In this document: piece after piece, positions 39,795 to 50,815 of the stretch | Layout of the letters: every line of letters begins with the position of its first letter | Position numbering within the stretch: the stretch's first letter is position 1 | NCBI GenBank assembly: GCA_028554645.1 | Contig: JAQOOI010000021.1 | Coordinates: 2,294,001-2,358,000, forward strand | Direction: 5' to 3' | Length of the DNA stretch: 64,000 bases | From: Omphalotus guepiniiformis | Taxonomy: Eukaryota > Basidiomycota > Agaricomycetes > Agaricales > Omphalotaceae | Notes under the pieces: model-generated | Database searches by the model: none | What the model saw: the letters and a program-made list of their open reading frames with translations, nothing else | What the model was told of the DNA's origin: nothing | Translations under genes and position numbers: made by a program

Positions 39795-41679
39795 ATGGCG
39801 CGAACCACGGGCAAAGCTTCCAAAGGGAAGGGCAAGGGTCCGGCCTCAGCAGTGGCTAAGAAAACTCGCGCGGGCAAGAAGAGCGCAAAGCCTCCATCTC
39901 CACACGATCTGGCCAACCAACTGATTTCGGTTCTTAACGATGTGTACCGTCGACAGTTCGATAAACCTCGTCGTAACCCCCCTACCGTTTCCGAAATGGT
40001 GAAGGCGGTTGAAAAGGCGGTCCCCATCATGGTAAGTAGTAATCCGTTTTTAAACTCTTATTATTTTCTCATTATCCTTTCAGGATTCCCTCTTTGAAGA
40101 TGTCAATTTCGAAGTCGACGAGTTTTGCCCCCACGTCCGTGGTGTGTGGCTTGCTCTCCTTCGGCTCTCCCATCCTCTCGAATCTCGTATCTCCGCCCTC
40201 TCTGAATGCGGGTGGTATCTTTCCAAAACCGAACGCCAAGATAAATATGCACTCGAATCAGTAAGTTCAAAATTTCTCTTTAAATCTCTCCCCAGGTCTT
40301 AGTTCTCCATTCTTCAGTTTCATGACTTCAAGACTGAACTAGACGATGTCTGCGATGCTCTTGGTGACGATACTATTCTTGATGTCTCCGATGACGAGTT
40401 CGTCGATGTCTCGGACGATGAATCTGTCACCATTAAGACCGAAGTATGTCTCTCTTATCTTTTATCCACATATTTTCTTACCCTTCTCTTCAGCCTATCC
40501 AGACTTCAAAGAAGTGACGCATTACCGAGATCGACGACGACGACGACTTGTTCTCGTTCAAAAAGACTCGGGCCGCGACACCTTCTGATAAAAAGGTTCG
40601 CGCACCCTCGACTATGCCTAAACCGAAGCCAAGGCCTAAGCCCAAAGTCGAACGCATTCCCTCGCCGTCTCCTAGTGCTGCATCTCAGGTCCCTCCGGCC
40701 GTAGACGAGGCTCCATCTCACCCCAGCGGACAAACTTCAGAACTCGGCACCTTTACTCTTCCTGGGAGCGACCAGGTATTTAATTTGGAGGAGCTTCTGC
40801 AAGCGACGTATACGCTCGACTCGGTAAGCTTCTCTTTTCTCTTTTCTATCTATGATTTATTAATCCCTTTTCCTTAGGTGGTGGGCCATCTTCCTTGTAC
40901 TCGATGTACCGCTAGCCACACCGCTCACCAGTGTGTCGCTCCGCCGAACCCAAGTACGACACACAAGTGTCTGTCCTGCTACAAGGGCAGGCAGCCTTGT
41001 TCCTGGACCCTTTCCCCGGCCAAAGCGAGCGAGATGCGCAATATTCTGCTTGGCTACACTCGTCAGGGCTCGTTGAGTAAGTTCCCCTATTACTTATTTT
41101 ATTTTTCAAGCTAAATTGCTTTCTCTAGATCTGTCTCTTGAGGTCTCCTCACTGGTGGAAAAGATCGCCTCCTACGAGCAGATGCTTCGCAACATTTCGA
41201 GCCTCGTCGACTGTGCTAACGGTCTTCGAGAGTCGATTGGCAAGGACCAGGACCGTCTCCGAAAGGCATCCCCCGACCCTACCATCATTTTCCAAATTCT
41301 TCAGCAACACGACCCCTCGTTCAAAGGCAACCTCGACGAGTTGAAGATGATCGGTGCAGGCTTGGGCTGGAACCTCTCCCTTCTGGACAAAGGCATTGTC
41401 TTGACTAAATCTAGCGCAGGCTTTCAGCTTCAATCCGCGGCGACTCGACAAAGTTCCGACTTTTCGTCTTCAGATTCCCGAGGCCGGATCGAGCGCATGG
41501 TGGCTTCGGTCCTAGGCCCTACTCAAATGCCATCGTCTTCATCCCGTGGGCCAGCGCCTGCTAGTCCTTCCTTTCCCGCGTCCTCTCTTCCAACCTTCAC
41601 CACTCTCGATTCCAATCGTTCCCCGTTGGAGGAGGAAAGGGTGGGACAGCTCTTGGTCGAGGATACTCCGGAGAAGTAG
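39795..41679 (+). pseudogene. antisense accessory gene Y of element C (one in-frame TGA)
   Basis: Exons: 39795-40031, 40084-40260, 40318-40443, 40494-40823, 40878-41076 and 41129-41679, all GT...AG, total 1620 nt (539 aa if read through). Basic N-terminus (KASKGKGKGPASAVAKKTR); helical region; acidic DDTILDVSDDEFVD; Lys/Pro-rich KPKPRPKPK; Cys6 module CTRC...C...CLSCYKGRQPCSW; coiled-coil-like region; LKMIGAGLGWNLSLL; Ser-rich tail. TGA at 40515-40517 interrupts the frame between TSKK and RITEIDDDDD, most simply CGA (Arg) to TGA. It is homologous to Y in A and B. A TATATATA lies only about 25 bp upstream of the ATG, so the promoter may be elsewhere. Confidence 0.78.
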
Positions 41680-42189
41680 GTCCAGGTCATCGTCGAGGCG
41701 TAGTCAACAGTCCACGGACTTAAAATAATCTTTCATTATAGCGCAGCACGGAGTCTCTTTATAGAGCTCCAAAATTACTACATCTAGCAAGGGTTCTCTT
41801 CATAGCGGCCCAAATATCTTTGTTTTCATTTCTTGTACCTTGTACATAGAAATATCGTGGCCTTAGTGCCAAAATAAAGCTTTCATGTTCGTTCTTTATG
41901 TGTGAATTCCTCGTTAAGTTCAAATTTAATTTAATATCTTTAAGATTGCCTTCGTCGAGGCTGTAAGTGTGGACTCGACTTAGAGAAATCCTAGCTCGAA
42001 GGTAATAAGTAGTAACTAGACCCCTTTATTTATAAGTCTCGTGCCCTTACTTATCACTTCTGTGCCTCAGGCACTTATTTGTTCGTTTCAACCACTCTTA
42101 GATGTTGATTTATTGAAATCTAAAACACTTAAGTTTCGTTTTTATGAAATCTTTAGAAATTTCAAAATTCTATGTCCTAGATGGACTCC
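41680..42189. other. noncoding spacer between Y and the internal tract (element C)
   Basis: No gene seen. An AT-rich part from 41700 probably holds the Y transcript end. CTAGACC occurs at 42016. Confidence 0.4.
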
Positions 42190-42226
42190 TCTCCCTCAAA
42201 CCAAAAGAAGTTCAGCGTCCCCGCTG
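42190..42226 (-). promoter_or_regulatory. internal hairpin plus second polypurine tract of element C
   Basis: On the - strand: CAGC, loop GGGGAC, GCTG (42226-42213), then TTTTGGTTTGAGGGAGA (42206-42190). The tract matches C's 3' tract in 15 of 17 bases. It lies about 230 bp upstream of the X ATG, the same position as in A and B. Confidence 0.6.
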
Positions 42227-42436
42227 CATATCTCGGCTAGTCCTTAGTTAAGTCCAGGGTGCCTTAATCCGTTGGGCATGTTACTTCGTCGAAGGGACCA
42301 GGAGTTCCGCTCTCAGTCAGAACAGTATAAAGGAGGGTCGCCGAAGGTGGGTCCAAGTTATCAGTACACTTTAAGACCTTCAACCTGCATTCTCGACCTT
42401 ACTTCCGTCTTCTTCTTGTTCATATCTCATCGTCAC

Positions 42437-43761
42437 ATGGCTCGAGGATCCAACAAGACCTGGCCCGAGAGGGATCAATGGTTAAAGGAGACTCAAGAGG
42501 CCATTACTGCCGCTCAAGCCGTTCAAGCCTTTCCCAAAGCCAGTCCCAAGCTTCTAGGACCAGTCGTGACGGCTCTAGCCGATCATATGGTTTGTTTATT
42601 ATATTCTTCAGGCTTCGTCGAGCTCATATTTCTTCATAGTCCAAGCCTTTAAATGCCAAAGTGGTGGCCAAGGATGATATCGCCTTTGATACCTTCCAGA
42701 AAGGACTCAACACTGTGATAGCTATTACAGAGATTGATGGGGTCAATTGTCCCTACCATCTAAATGGGCTCGAGGAGTTCTTTGCCAAGCTCGAGGTGCT
42801 TCGACAGCCCACTCGTAAGCGCAAGGTAACTCACCTCTTTCCTCATTAATCTTTACAAGCTTCATTGTATACTCTTCGCAGAACGTTAAATCTCCTCTTA
42901 TCATCGAAGACGATGATGAGGATGATGAGATCGAGTTCGTTGGAGGTCGGATTGCTTCTACTCCAGTAAGTATCCATATTTCCTAGGTCGAGACTCCGAC
43001 TTGACCTAGGTTTAGGACTATAAAGCCGGACTCGCAGCCGCCTTGGGTCTTTCTGCATCTATGCATGCCCCTTCTCAAGAATTAAGCCTTCCACCTGGCC
43101 TCAAGTTCAACAAGAAGGTCAGGGTAAGTGCGGTGTCTTCTTATCCATCATATTATAACTTCACCGAACGTTCAGGACGTCGCGAATCGTTCTTCTACTC
43201 TTTCATTGGCCCTCGGCGATGTACCTGGAATGGATGTACGTTCTCGTTCCTACCTCAAGGCCATGTATTACTTATCAGTTGCTCAGGATAACATTGCAGC
43301 TGCCAATGGCAAGCGCATTCGCCTCGAGCAATCCATTTCCGATCTTCGTGAGGATATTGAGGGTAAGTAAGCATGGTTTCTCCCTGTCTCGACCCTACTG
43401 ACCCTATTGATCAGAGGATAAGACCCTTTGAGAGGCCGCCATCGCTACAACTTTCCGCCATATCGCGCTCACTCCGTATCTCGAACTGCCCAAGCTTAGC
43501 GTCGAAGCTTTATGCTCAGTTCTCAATTTCCTTCGTACCGAACAAGTCACTCTTCAGCATGCTGTACATTTCCATGCCAATCAGTACCAGTTCGTTGTTA
43601 AACAGATGGACAACATCCAACGAGAGCAATTTAGTCGTCTCTCAGTCGAGGACAAGCAAACCGCTGATTCTTCATCTTCGGAGACCCCTCAAGATGCTAC
43701 CATGGAGGAGGCTGGGTCTAGCTCAGCTGATACCACAGCTACCAACTCTAGCAGTGCCTAA
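42437..43761 (+). pseudogene. antisense accessory gene X of element C (one in-frame TGA)
   Basis: Exons: 42437-42589, 42640-42825, 42882-42965, 43016-43123, 43176-43362 and 43415-43761 (1065 nt). MARGSNKTWPERDQW at the start parallels MAPKGPKTWPERPEW in B. Then ITALA/VTALADHM-type helix; RKRK; acidic EDDDEDDEIEF; GLSASMHAPS (GLSASIHAP in B); SYLKAMYYLSVAQ; core LTPYLELPKLSVEALCSV; Ser/Glu-rich tail. TGA at 43429-43431 stands where A reads Arg (EKALRDMAH), so CGA to TGA is the likely change. A TATAAAG box at 42326-42332 lies about 105-110 bp upstream of the ATG. Function unknown. Confidence 0.78.
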
Positions 43762-43952
43762 GTAAGTTTCGTCGATCCCCGTAATCTAGTTCTTTCTAAC
43801 TGAATTGTTGTGAGAATAGGCGCTAGACCCTGTATTCAAAGTCTCCAACCTACTTTACACTCCCAACTCATGATATAGTTCATATACCTTCGTACATATA
43901 ACTCTTTTGAGTTTCTTATTACTGTCATTACTTCGAGCCTTCAGAATATCGA
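43762..43952. other. convergent spacer between X and pol (element C)
   Basis: AT-rich; one CTAGACC at 43823. X and pol transcripts meet here. Confidence 0.45.
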
Positions 43953-46900
43953 TTAAGTACCACTTCGACGCAATAGAACAAACTGTTTATTGCTTCTAGT
44001 TCGCACTCCAGTGATCTCTTCAGGTTCTGCGCTTAAATCCCTCTCAGGAGAAGGATGATCATCTTCTTCATCAGAATCATCTTCATATTCCTCATCCCGA
44101 GGCATTCTTAAGTTCGGAATGGAGTCAAAAATGTAATCTTGACTTTGTTCGTCGTAAGTATCCTCATCTTCGTTCACCATACGTTCTAGCTGTTCTGCAG
44201 TAAGGTCTATGAGGTCTAGCACGTTCGTAGGTAGGTCTATAGGCTCATATCTTGCAAAATGCGGCAGTACGCGAAAGGCAGCAATCTTTTCTTTAAGTAC
44301 AGAGCCATCCATTTCAGCAATAATGTAGGCACCACCCTTAGTTCGTCTGATGACAATCATAGGTCCTCTATACCTTGGATACATCTTCCTGTCCAAGCTC
44401 TTCTCAATTTGAGTGTTTCGAACTTGTACTAGAGTTCCAGGTTTGAAATCATAGTCTTTTATTACATGTTCATAATCTTGTTCAAACTTCTTCATAGTTC
44501 TTCTTTTCTCTTCGTCGACCCTGGAAATCATGTCCATAACATGAGTTCTATGTTTTGCCAAGGCTCTAGCCCTGTAGCCGATCAATTCTTCGTAAGTAAG
44601 GACTCTATCTGGTACTTCTACCAACCAAGTTGATTCTATAAGGTCTAGAGGCAGTATTGGTTCTGCTCCAGTTACTAAGAAGTAAGGAGAACATCCAAAT
44701 CCTCTTCTAGTTGTTACTCTGTCTGCCCAAAGCACATGTTTGAGAAACCAGTACCAACGTTTAAGATCACCTCCCGTTGCTTTTACTAAAGCTTGACGGA
44801 TATCAAAGTGTGCTCTTTCAATTTTTCCATTGGCTTGAGAATTATAGGCTGAGATACGAATCCCTTTAATCCCATACTTCTCTTCCAGCCATTTCAACAT
44901 TGCAATCATGCTTCTAGCATTATCAGTTACCACTTCTTGAGGGCAACCCCATCTACATATTATATCTTCAAAGAACCATTCGCCTAAGGCTCGAGCTGTC
45001 TCATCTCTGATTGCTCGTCCCTCTGACCAAGAAGATAAAGCACATCGGCCATGTACAATGTTCTTACAGCCATTACTAGCCGGAGATACTTTGAATACAT
45101 CCACATGTACTTTCTGGAACAGAGAAGGGGTGTGAGTAAGGGTAGGTGGTATTTTCAATAGTGCTAGAGCTCGATCTTGACATGCCTGACACGTTTTCAC
45201 GAACCAGTTGACATCTCGCTCCAGTTCTGGCCACCAGAACCTCTTTTCTATCACAGCCTTCGTAGCATACATTCCTTTGTGTCCCAAATGATCATGAGCA
45301 CTATGCAGGATATACATACGACGTTCTTTCTCAACTATTAGCTGATGCTGTCCACCAACTTCATCATTTCTTCGATACATACGTCCTTTCTTGTCGACGA
45401 AGTATCGAGACGCCTTCAAAAGAAATTTCTTTCGAGCTCGAGCATCCATCTCATCCAGCATATCCGATTCAGGATGCATTAAGAACTCTTTTATTCTCGG
45501 TAGCAGCCGATCTAGCTCAATCCCTATGGTAGTTCTATGTTCTTCCATATAAGAATGATCATGTTTCCATTCCTCTGTTGATTCAGGAGCTACTAGAACC
45601 TGTGCAAACTGGTCTAGAGTCTTTCCTTGTTCAAATAGTATGTGTTCTCGCCAGTAGGTGAATCTTCGTTCTTCTTCAATTAATTCTTGGATATCATCTT
45701 CGAAGTCTTCTACTGACAAGGCTAGACCCTGTAAGTATCCACCTCTAGAGTCTATCTCATGCTTAAAGTCTTCAAAGTCATAAGGGCCCTGCTCATTCTC
45801 ATCTTCCTGACGAAATCGCAATGGTTCCCCATCATCTTCATCTAGATAATCTTCCTCTTCAGCAGGTAATCTCTCTGTTGGTTCACTACCCGGTGGTGGT
45901 CTAGATAGTCCATCAGGTCCATGTATAGACCCCTTGATATGTACCAATTCAAAGTGATACTTTCTTATTTCTTCAATCCAACAATTAATAGTTGCATTTG
46001 GGCCACTACTTGGGTTATCTAACATCCCTTTTATGTAGCTAGCATCCGTTTCTACAGTTAGATCCCTACAACCATAAGTTTGGTAGTAAGTATGGGCTAG
46101 CGCGAGCTTGAGCCCATATAACTCTCTCTTAGGCTGTGAGAACCTTGCTTCTCGTTCATTTAATGTTATAGATCCAAAGTAGTTATAAAACTTCTTTTTA
46201 GGATCATTAGGATCTCTTTGATATAAATAATATCCTACAGCCATCCATGATGTATCCACTGCTAGAGTAATGCCGCTAGACAACGAATAATCAATTGGTT
46301 TCAATGCAGGAGCATTTCTAATGCCTTCTTTTAATAGCTCGACGGCTTCTAACTCTTTTTCTCCTATCTCAAAGGGAACTTGTGAGCTAGTCAACCTCGT
46401 GAGGGGTCTAGCCTTCTTTGCATAGTCTTTAATGAACATCCTGAGTTGTCCTGCAGTCCCCAAGAATGATTTAACGTGTGTACGCTTCGTCCATTGAGTT
46501 GCATCCCATGACAAAATGGTCTTAGCCATCTTTTCTTCCGGTAATTCGCCCTCATACGAGACTCTATGTCCCACAACATTTCCTTCTGCGCAGCAAATGA
46601 ATGCTTTAGGTCCTGAGAAGGTTCCTCCAGCATGTTTCATTTGTTGAACAATTCTATTCATATTTTGCATGTGTTCCCATACAAATCTTCTAATTCCACT
46701 GTTCTCAGAAATTGTTTCATACCCTCCACCTTCGAGCTCATACCTAGTAGACGGTCCTTTCACTGGAACATCATCTATATAGGGTCTCGTTATGTGTGGA
46801 ATTTCTTCTTTCAATATATAAGTGATGTCATCATGATAGATTGGTACTGAGTTAGTCCAACCCATTGGCAGTTTTACAAGTCGGTGAGGGCCAAAAGGAG

Positions 46901-48020
46901 TTTGAAACGTCGTCAAATCCCTAGATCCCTCATCTACGAGCCTTTCATCATAGCCTACAAATACATCTAGCAGTCCAATACAAGATCTGCCTGCAAAGCT
47001 TCTAGCTATGTCAGCTGTAGCAGGAGGTATGCCTGAGTGTTGAATTGTGACCTTATTTAACGGTTCTAGACTGTGTACTAGCCGTAAACTTTTGCCATCT
47101 TTCTTCAAAACACAGAACCATCTGGATCTATAAGAGGAGCTCGAGGGTTCGTAGACCCCAGAATCAATCTTATCTTTAATTATTTTGCATACATCTCCAT
47201 AGATCCCGGGCGGAATAGGTATATTCCTCTCGACCCATGGAGTATGTGGTATAACAGGAAATTTAACAGGTGGAAAGAACTCTGTCTTGAAAGTTCCCCC
47301 TTCTGAAGCTTCCCATGCAAAACCTCTCTCTTGTACCTTCATTAAGTGATGTACTAGCTTCATTTCTTCGGGCCATAAGAAGTCTTCATCATGATTCTTC
47401 TTAATAATAGCTTTTCTTTCTTCATTATAACGTTCTCCAGGTGTGAAGTCCGGTGGATTTGGTGACAAAGTCGGCATCCCCTCTAGCGGGTCACCAGCTA
47501 TGTGCCTTTCTATCCTGAACTCCTCTGGAAGCGTAGTTTTTACTGGTTTCACTTTTATTGCCACAGGTTTATACTTACTGCCAAATACTGCAAACGGTTT
47601 TCGGAATCTAGCCTTACTTCCACGAGGTAGGATCCTACAGTGTAAGTTTGACCTTTGCCGAACCATTTCCTCAGTTCGAGCAGCATTATTGAATACAGTA
47701 GCTGCCTCGAGACCCTCATATGCAGGTCTCGACGGTACTTTCTCATCCTGTACCTTAGCTTCACGCCAAGTACAATATACCTTGCAATTATCTTCGGTTA
47801 TTTCCTTCTTCATGTAGCTTTTAAGCATAAGGGCAGCCTTGGGATCACTCTCTTCAATGCTAGCTCGAGATGCATATACATATGCCTCCGCCTTCTCATT
47901 ATCAGAGAATGTTTCCTCATCAGGCAGTCTATACCCAGTTATTTCATATCTACCATCTTCTCCTAGGCCAATACTTACAGCAACCTCTCCCTGATGGCCT
48001 GTCAGATCTTCAAGGATTGA
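43953..48020 (-). CDS. pol: pol of element C: reverse transcriptase, RNase H, integrase
   Basis: The frame is open from the codon after the AAATTTT slip site (48020); the first Met is at 47828 (1291 aa from there). RT with YIDD at residues 350-353 (46781-46770); RNase H with AVDTSWMAVGY, KRELYG and ETDASY; integrase with HHCC (SAHDHLGHKG, CQACQ), Asp in HVDVFKV, Asp in VTDNARS and Glu in GKIERAHF; GPY/F-like [28 protein letters not shown]; the tail ends VRTRSNKQF and onwards. No disabling change seen in the whole frame, in contrast to the X and Y genes of the same element. No chromodomain recognised. Confidence 0.95.
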   Translation of the reverse strand, partial: SILEDLTGHQGEVAVSIGLGEDGRYEITGYRLPDEETFSDNEKAEAYVYASRASIEESDPKAALMLKSYMKKEITEDNCKVYCTWREAKVQDEKVPSRPAYEGLEAATVFNNAARTEEMVRQRSNLHCRILPRGSKARFRKPFAVFGSKYKPVAIKVKPVKTTLPEEFRIERHIAGDPLEGMPTLSPNPPDFTPGERYNEERKAIIKKNHDEDFLWPEEMKLVHHLMKVQERGFAWEASEGGTFKTEFFPPVKFPVIPHTPWVERNIPIPPGIYGDVCKIIKDKIDSGVYEPSSSSYRSRWFCVLKKDGKSLRLVHSLEPLNKVTIQHSGIPPATADIARSFAGRSCIGLLDVFVGYDERLVDEGSRDLTTFQTPFGPHRLVKLPMGWTNSVPIYHDDITYILKEEIPHITRPYIDDVPVKGPSTRYELEGGGYETISENSGIRRFVWEHMQNMNRIVQQMKHAGGTFSGPKAFICCAEGNVVGHRVSYEGELPEEKMAKTILSWDATQWTKRTHVKSFLGTAGQLRMFIKDYAKKARPLTRLTSSQVPFEIGEKELEAVELLKEGIRNAPALKPIDYSLSSGITLAVDTSWMAVGYYLYQRDPNDPKKKFYNYFGSITLNEREARFSQPKRELYGLKLALAHTYYQTYGCRDLTVETDASYIKGMLDNPSSGPNATINCWIEEIRKYHFELVHIKGSIHGPDGLSRPPPGSEPTERLPAEEEDYLDEDDGEPLRFRQEDENEQGPYDFEDFKHEIDSRGGYLQGLALSVEDFEDDIQELIEEERRFTYWREHILFEQGKTLDQFAQVLVAPESTEEWKHDHSYMEEHRTTIGIELDRLLPRIKEFLMHPESDMLDEMDARARKKFLLKASRYFVDKKGRMYRRNDEVGGQHQLIVEKERRMYILHSAHDHLGHKGMYATKAVIEKRFWWPELERDVNWFVKTCQACQDRALALLKIPPTLTHTPSLFQKVHVDVFKVSPASNGCKNIVHGRCALSSWSEGRAIRDETARALGEWFFEDIICRWGCPQEVVTDNARSMIAMLKWLEEKYGIKGIRISAYNSQANGKIERAHFDIRQALVKATGGDLKRWYWFLKHVLWADRVTTRRGFGCSPYFLVTGAEPILPLDLIESTWLVEVPDRVLTYEELIGYRARALAKHRTHVMDMISRVDEEKRRTMKKFEQDYEHVIKDYDFKPGTLVQVRNTQIEKSLDRKMYPRYRGPMIVIRRTKGGAYIIAEMDGSVLKEKIAAFRVLPHFARYEPIDLPTNVLDLIDLTAEQLERMVNEDEDTYDEQSQDYIFDSIPNLRMPRDEEYEDDSDEEDDHPSPERDLSAEPEEITGVRTRSNKQFVLLRRSGT

Positions 48021-49366
48021 AAATTTCCATCTTGTGGACTTCTTTCCTCTTCTGCAGCTTTTTGGGTAGCTGGTGTAAGGTTTTCATCTCCTTCAGGCTT
48101 CGGTCCAATACCTCTGCCTCGTTCATACGTTCCCATTGTGCAGGTCATGCCAGAATTAGGGTCTCGAATCGTTAATTCTTGACTTCCATCCTTATTTGTC
48201 TTAATATTACTTTCTGTTAAAACATCGAAGGGTCTTCCCAACAGAACTTTGTATGGAGCTTTATCCATCACATGAATCTGCATATAAACGACTATTTCAC
48301 CAAAGGTAAACGGTACGTTCCTAGCTAGACCCCTGGTTGGGCTTAGCTGTCCACTAGCACTTTGCATATGGATAACAGTCTTTGGATCCCAGGCTAGACC
48401 TAGTCCCATTGCTATATCCGTGTCCATTGATACTATTTGAGACCCACTGTCAAGTATACACTCGACTGGCCCTTGTTTATTAATATCAGGAAAGATAACT
48501 CGCAGACTATCACTTGGTCTGGCTACAATGATAATCTTTCCTCGTTCAGACGGCGGAACATCTTCGAGATATTGTTCTACAACATCTACATAGACTAAAG
48601 ATCCTGTTTGCAAGCCGCTCGAGCCTTCGAGGACCTGTACAAAGCAGTCTCCCCATGCTAGATCATCAATATCCACCACTTGAGTGTCATATGGCAAAGA
48701 GATAGAATCCTCAGGTAGATCAGTGTCTTCTGGGTTTTCCTCGTCTCTAATCTCTTGTACAAATGCCTTTAGAGGCCTCTTATACACTCGACTATTCTTA
48801 GTCTTTCTATTCAATATTTTCTGCAAAGTAGGGGAAATAGCAATTACTTCTTCCATACTTATAGGTATTTCACTCTTTAATATCTTTGTTGCAACTTCTT
48901 CCGCAACTCCAGGCCTGTACACGCCACTTTGTAGTTTGTATTCAGGTCCCTTAGGCAAATCAAATGTTACTTTCTTCTTCGCTGAGCCTCGAGACTCTTC
49001 TATATCCACACTAGGTGTTCTAGCGGTCACTGGGGACGTTTCTAGACCCTCTTTTGGTGGTTGGATTCGTCTCTCAATAGGCTTTATGTTATCAAATGGT
49101 CTTTTATTTAAGTTTTTCGTTTCCGGGACGTTATGCGCGGGTGCCTCTTTGCCTAATTCGGGCTCAGGGGTTTCCAACGACTCATCCGTCATGTTTATGG
49201 GTTTATATAAGTGTCGATTAAAGTTCTTAGGACGCTCTAGCACCACTTCGAGGCGTCTAGACGTCTTTCCAGCATTATCTTCCTCCGGAGCTTTGCTGGG
49301 AACAGGGCTAGGTAACTTCTTTGCACCAACTAGCACCTGTTTAAGCTCCTTCATCGAAAGTATTAG
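48002..49366 (-). CDS. pro: aspartic protease domain protein (pro) of element C
   Basis: Frame -1 to gag; the first Met is 49354 (450 aa). Catalytic LDSGSQI with Asp at residue 302; LLGRPFDV and GMTCTMGTYERGRG near the C-terminus. The N-terminal half is charged and of unknown role, as in A and B. Intact. The 49366-49372 slip site leads in, the 48020-48026 slip site leads out. Confidence 0.88.
   Translation of the reverse strand, partial: LILSMKELKQVLVGAKKLPSPVPSKAPEEDNAGKTSRRLEVVLERPKNFNRHLYKPINMTDESLETPEPELGKEAPAHNVPETKNLNKRPFDNIKPIERRIQPPKEGLETSPVTARTPSVDIEESRGSAKKKVTFDLPKGPEYKLQSGVYRPGVAEEVATKILKSEIPISMEEVIAISPTLQKILNRKTKNSRVYKRPLKAFVQEIRDEENPEDTDLPEDSISLPYDTQVVDIDDLAWGDCFVQVLEGSSGLQTGSLVYVDVVEQYLEDVPPSERGKIIIVARPSDSLRVIFPDINKQGPVECILDSGSQIVSMDTDIAMGLGLAWDPKTVIHMQSASGQLSPTRGLARNVPFTFGEIVVYMQIHVMDKAPYKVLLGRPFDVLTESNIKTNKDGSQELTIRDPNSGMTCTMGTYERGRGIGPKPEGDENLTPATQKAAEEERSPQDGNFQSLKI
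48020..48026 (-). promoter_or_regulatory. -1 frameshift site, protease to pol (element C)
   Basis: A AAT TTT in the protease frame (GGA AAT TTT CAA), 18 bases before the protease stop. The pol frame continues TCA ATC CTT and onwards. Same heptamer as A and B. Confidence 0.7.
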
Positions 49367-50815
49367 TTTTTCGAACCTCCAGGAGTGTTTATAGACACTT
49401 GTCCATCAGACAAGGCCTTATACTCAACTCCCATCCTTTCTAGCTGTTCAAGTACTTGTACAGCCAATGTATCAACTTCATTATTTTCCATTCCCAGGGG
49501 GCTAGCTTCGTGCAGCTGCACCTGGTATGCATTTGGCATAGATTCTACTTCATATAAGAACTGATCTGGGTGTACTTCTACATCCCATCCCTTCTCTTTT
49601 GCAATTTTCTCAATCTTTTCCTTTCTAGTTTCTTTATCTCCTTCATTTATCCAAGGAAGTGGTGAACCATCCTTTAGTTCCCATCTATTCCTCGCATTTC
49701 GCTTCATCCATCCCTTACTTACAAAGTGATGTTGAGCTGGACAGTCTTGTGAACCATGTCCTCTGCCTCCACACATGAAACAAGCTAGATCACGGGCAGG
49801 CATAACTCTACTCGTGTCCAGAAGTCCTCTGGTAGGCATAGAAGACATACCAACATTCGTCGAAGACGCTAGACCCATATTTCCAGTGTTTCTACTTGAC
49901 ATTTGTATCATTTTTATCAAGGACTTCATCATCTCTTGATTCTGGTTCGCCATAGTGTCTAGCTTCTGGTGAATGGTCTTAATTTTTGTCTCGTTATCAT
50001 CTACTGTGTACGAAATCTTTCGTTCCCACTCATTCTGTGCTTCCTCCTGCTTTATAGCAGTTAACCTGTCAGTCATAGATGGTCGGCTCGAGAGGGGTCT
50101 AGCTCCAGTGTTTATGACACCTGGTAGGCTCCAACTCGCTCCTACATCATATAACTCCTCAGGAGGAATAGCACATACAGCTTTTGCAGCTTTTACAACT
50201 TGCTCTAGAGTCCAAGGATCATCTCTTCGACGAACCCCTTCTCCAGTACCATTAGTTGATAACTTTCGAATAACTCTCTTTCTAAACTGTTTTTCTAGAG
50301 CAGCTAGATATCCTTGTACTGCCTCGAAGTTCGAGATGACAGCATGTCCACTCATTAACTTCTTTGCTTCAATCTGATACGCCCTCGAGAAGGCCAAAAG
50401 CTTCTCTAGTTGACCAGATGGCACTAGCATGTACTTTTCAATTACACTCATGAGCCTCTGCTTTGAGCCATATCCGTCCTTATCACTAGAATCCGGATAG
50501 CAGTCAAGCAAGGCAACTCTAAATGTTTCCCAATCATCTCCTGAAGCTGCATCAAGCGTAGCTAGCTCCTTTCTCGTCTCATAAGTCATGTATTTCAAGG
50601 CTAGATGGATCTTCGCCATCTCAGATCTGATATTTAAAGTCCTAAAGATTTCCTCTAAGTCCTCGAGCCATCCTGCAAGTTTCTCAGGACGATCTCTATC
50701 AAATATGGGTGCCTTCTTCGAGACTTTCGGTAACTGCTCGTTTTGTACTTCGGCGAGCACCTCAGCAGGTAGCTCTCGTAAGTATGCATCTACCACTTCA
50801 GTTTGTTGAGGTCGG
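49363..50815 (-). CDS. gag: gag of element C, N-terminus removed by insertion of element B
   Basis: The coding frame enters from the B LTR boundary at 50815 with RPQQTEVVDAYLRELPAEVL; the TTG in the LTR that could serve as a start is accidental. LPKVSKKAPIFD and the capsid-like core follow, then CFMCGGRGHGSQDC as the CCHC zinc knuckle (about 49780-49740), and a C-terminal region ending GGSKN. The remainder of gag and the 5' LTR should be found right of element B's 3' LTR. The frame is intact over the part present. Confidence 0.9.
49366..49372 (-). promoter_or_regulatory. -1 frameshift site, gag to protease (element C)
   Basis: TCG AAA AAC TAA: heptamer G AAA AAC directly before the gag stop, the same as in B. 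The first base departs from the strict X XXY rule but allows a G-U pair on slippage. Confidence 0.6.

Larger units (their letters stand above)
38136..50815 (-). mobile_element. Element C: Ty3/gypsy element, 3' LTR truncated, gag cut by element B
   Basis: On the - strand, read right to left: gag (partial), pro, pol; then on the + strand genes X (42437-43761) and Y (39795-41679); polypurine tract and 3' LTR at 39287-38136. The 5' LTR and gag start must lie beyond element B, outside the window. Compared with the solo LTR at 16706-18210, the 3' LTR lacks about 360 bp at its outer end. Confidence 0.9.
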
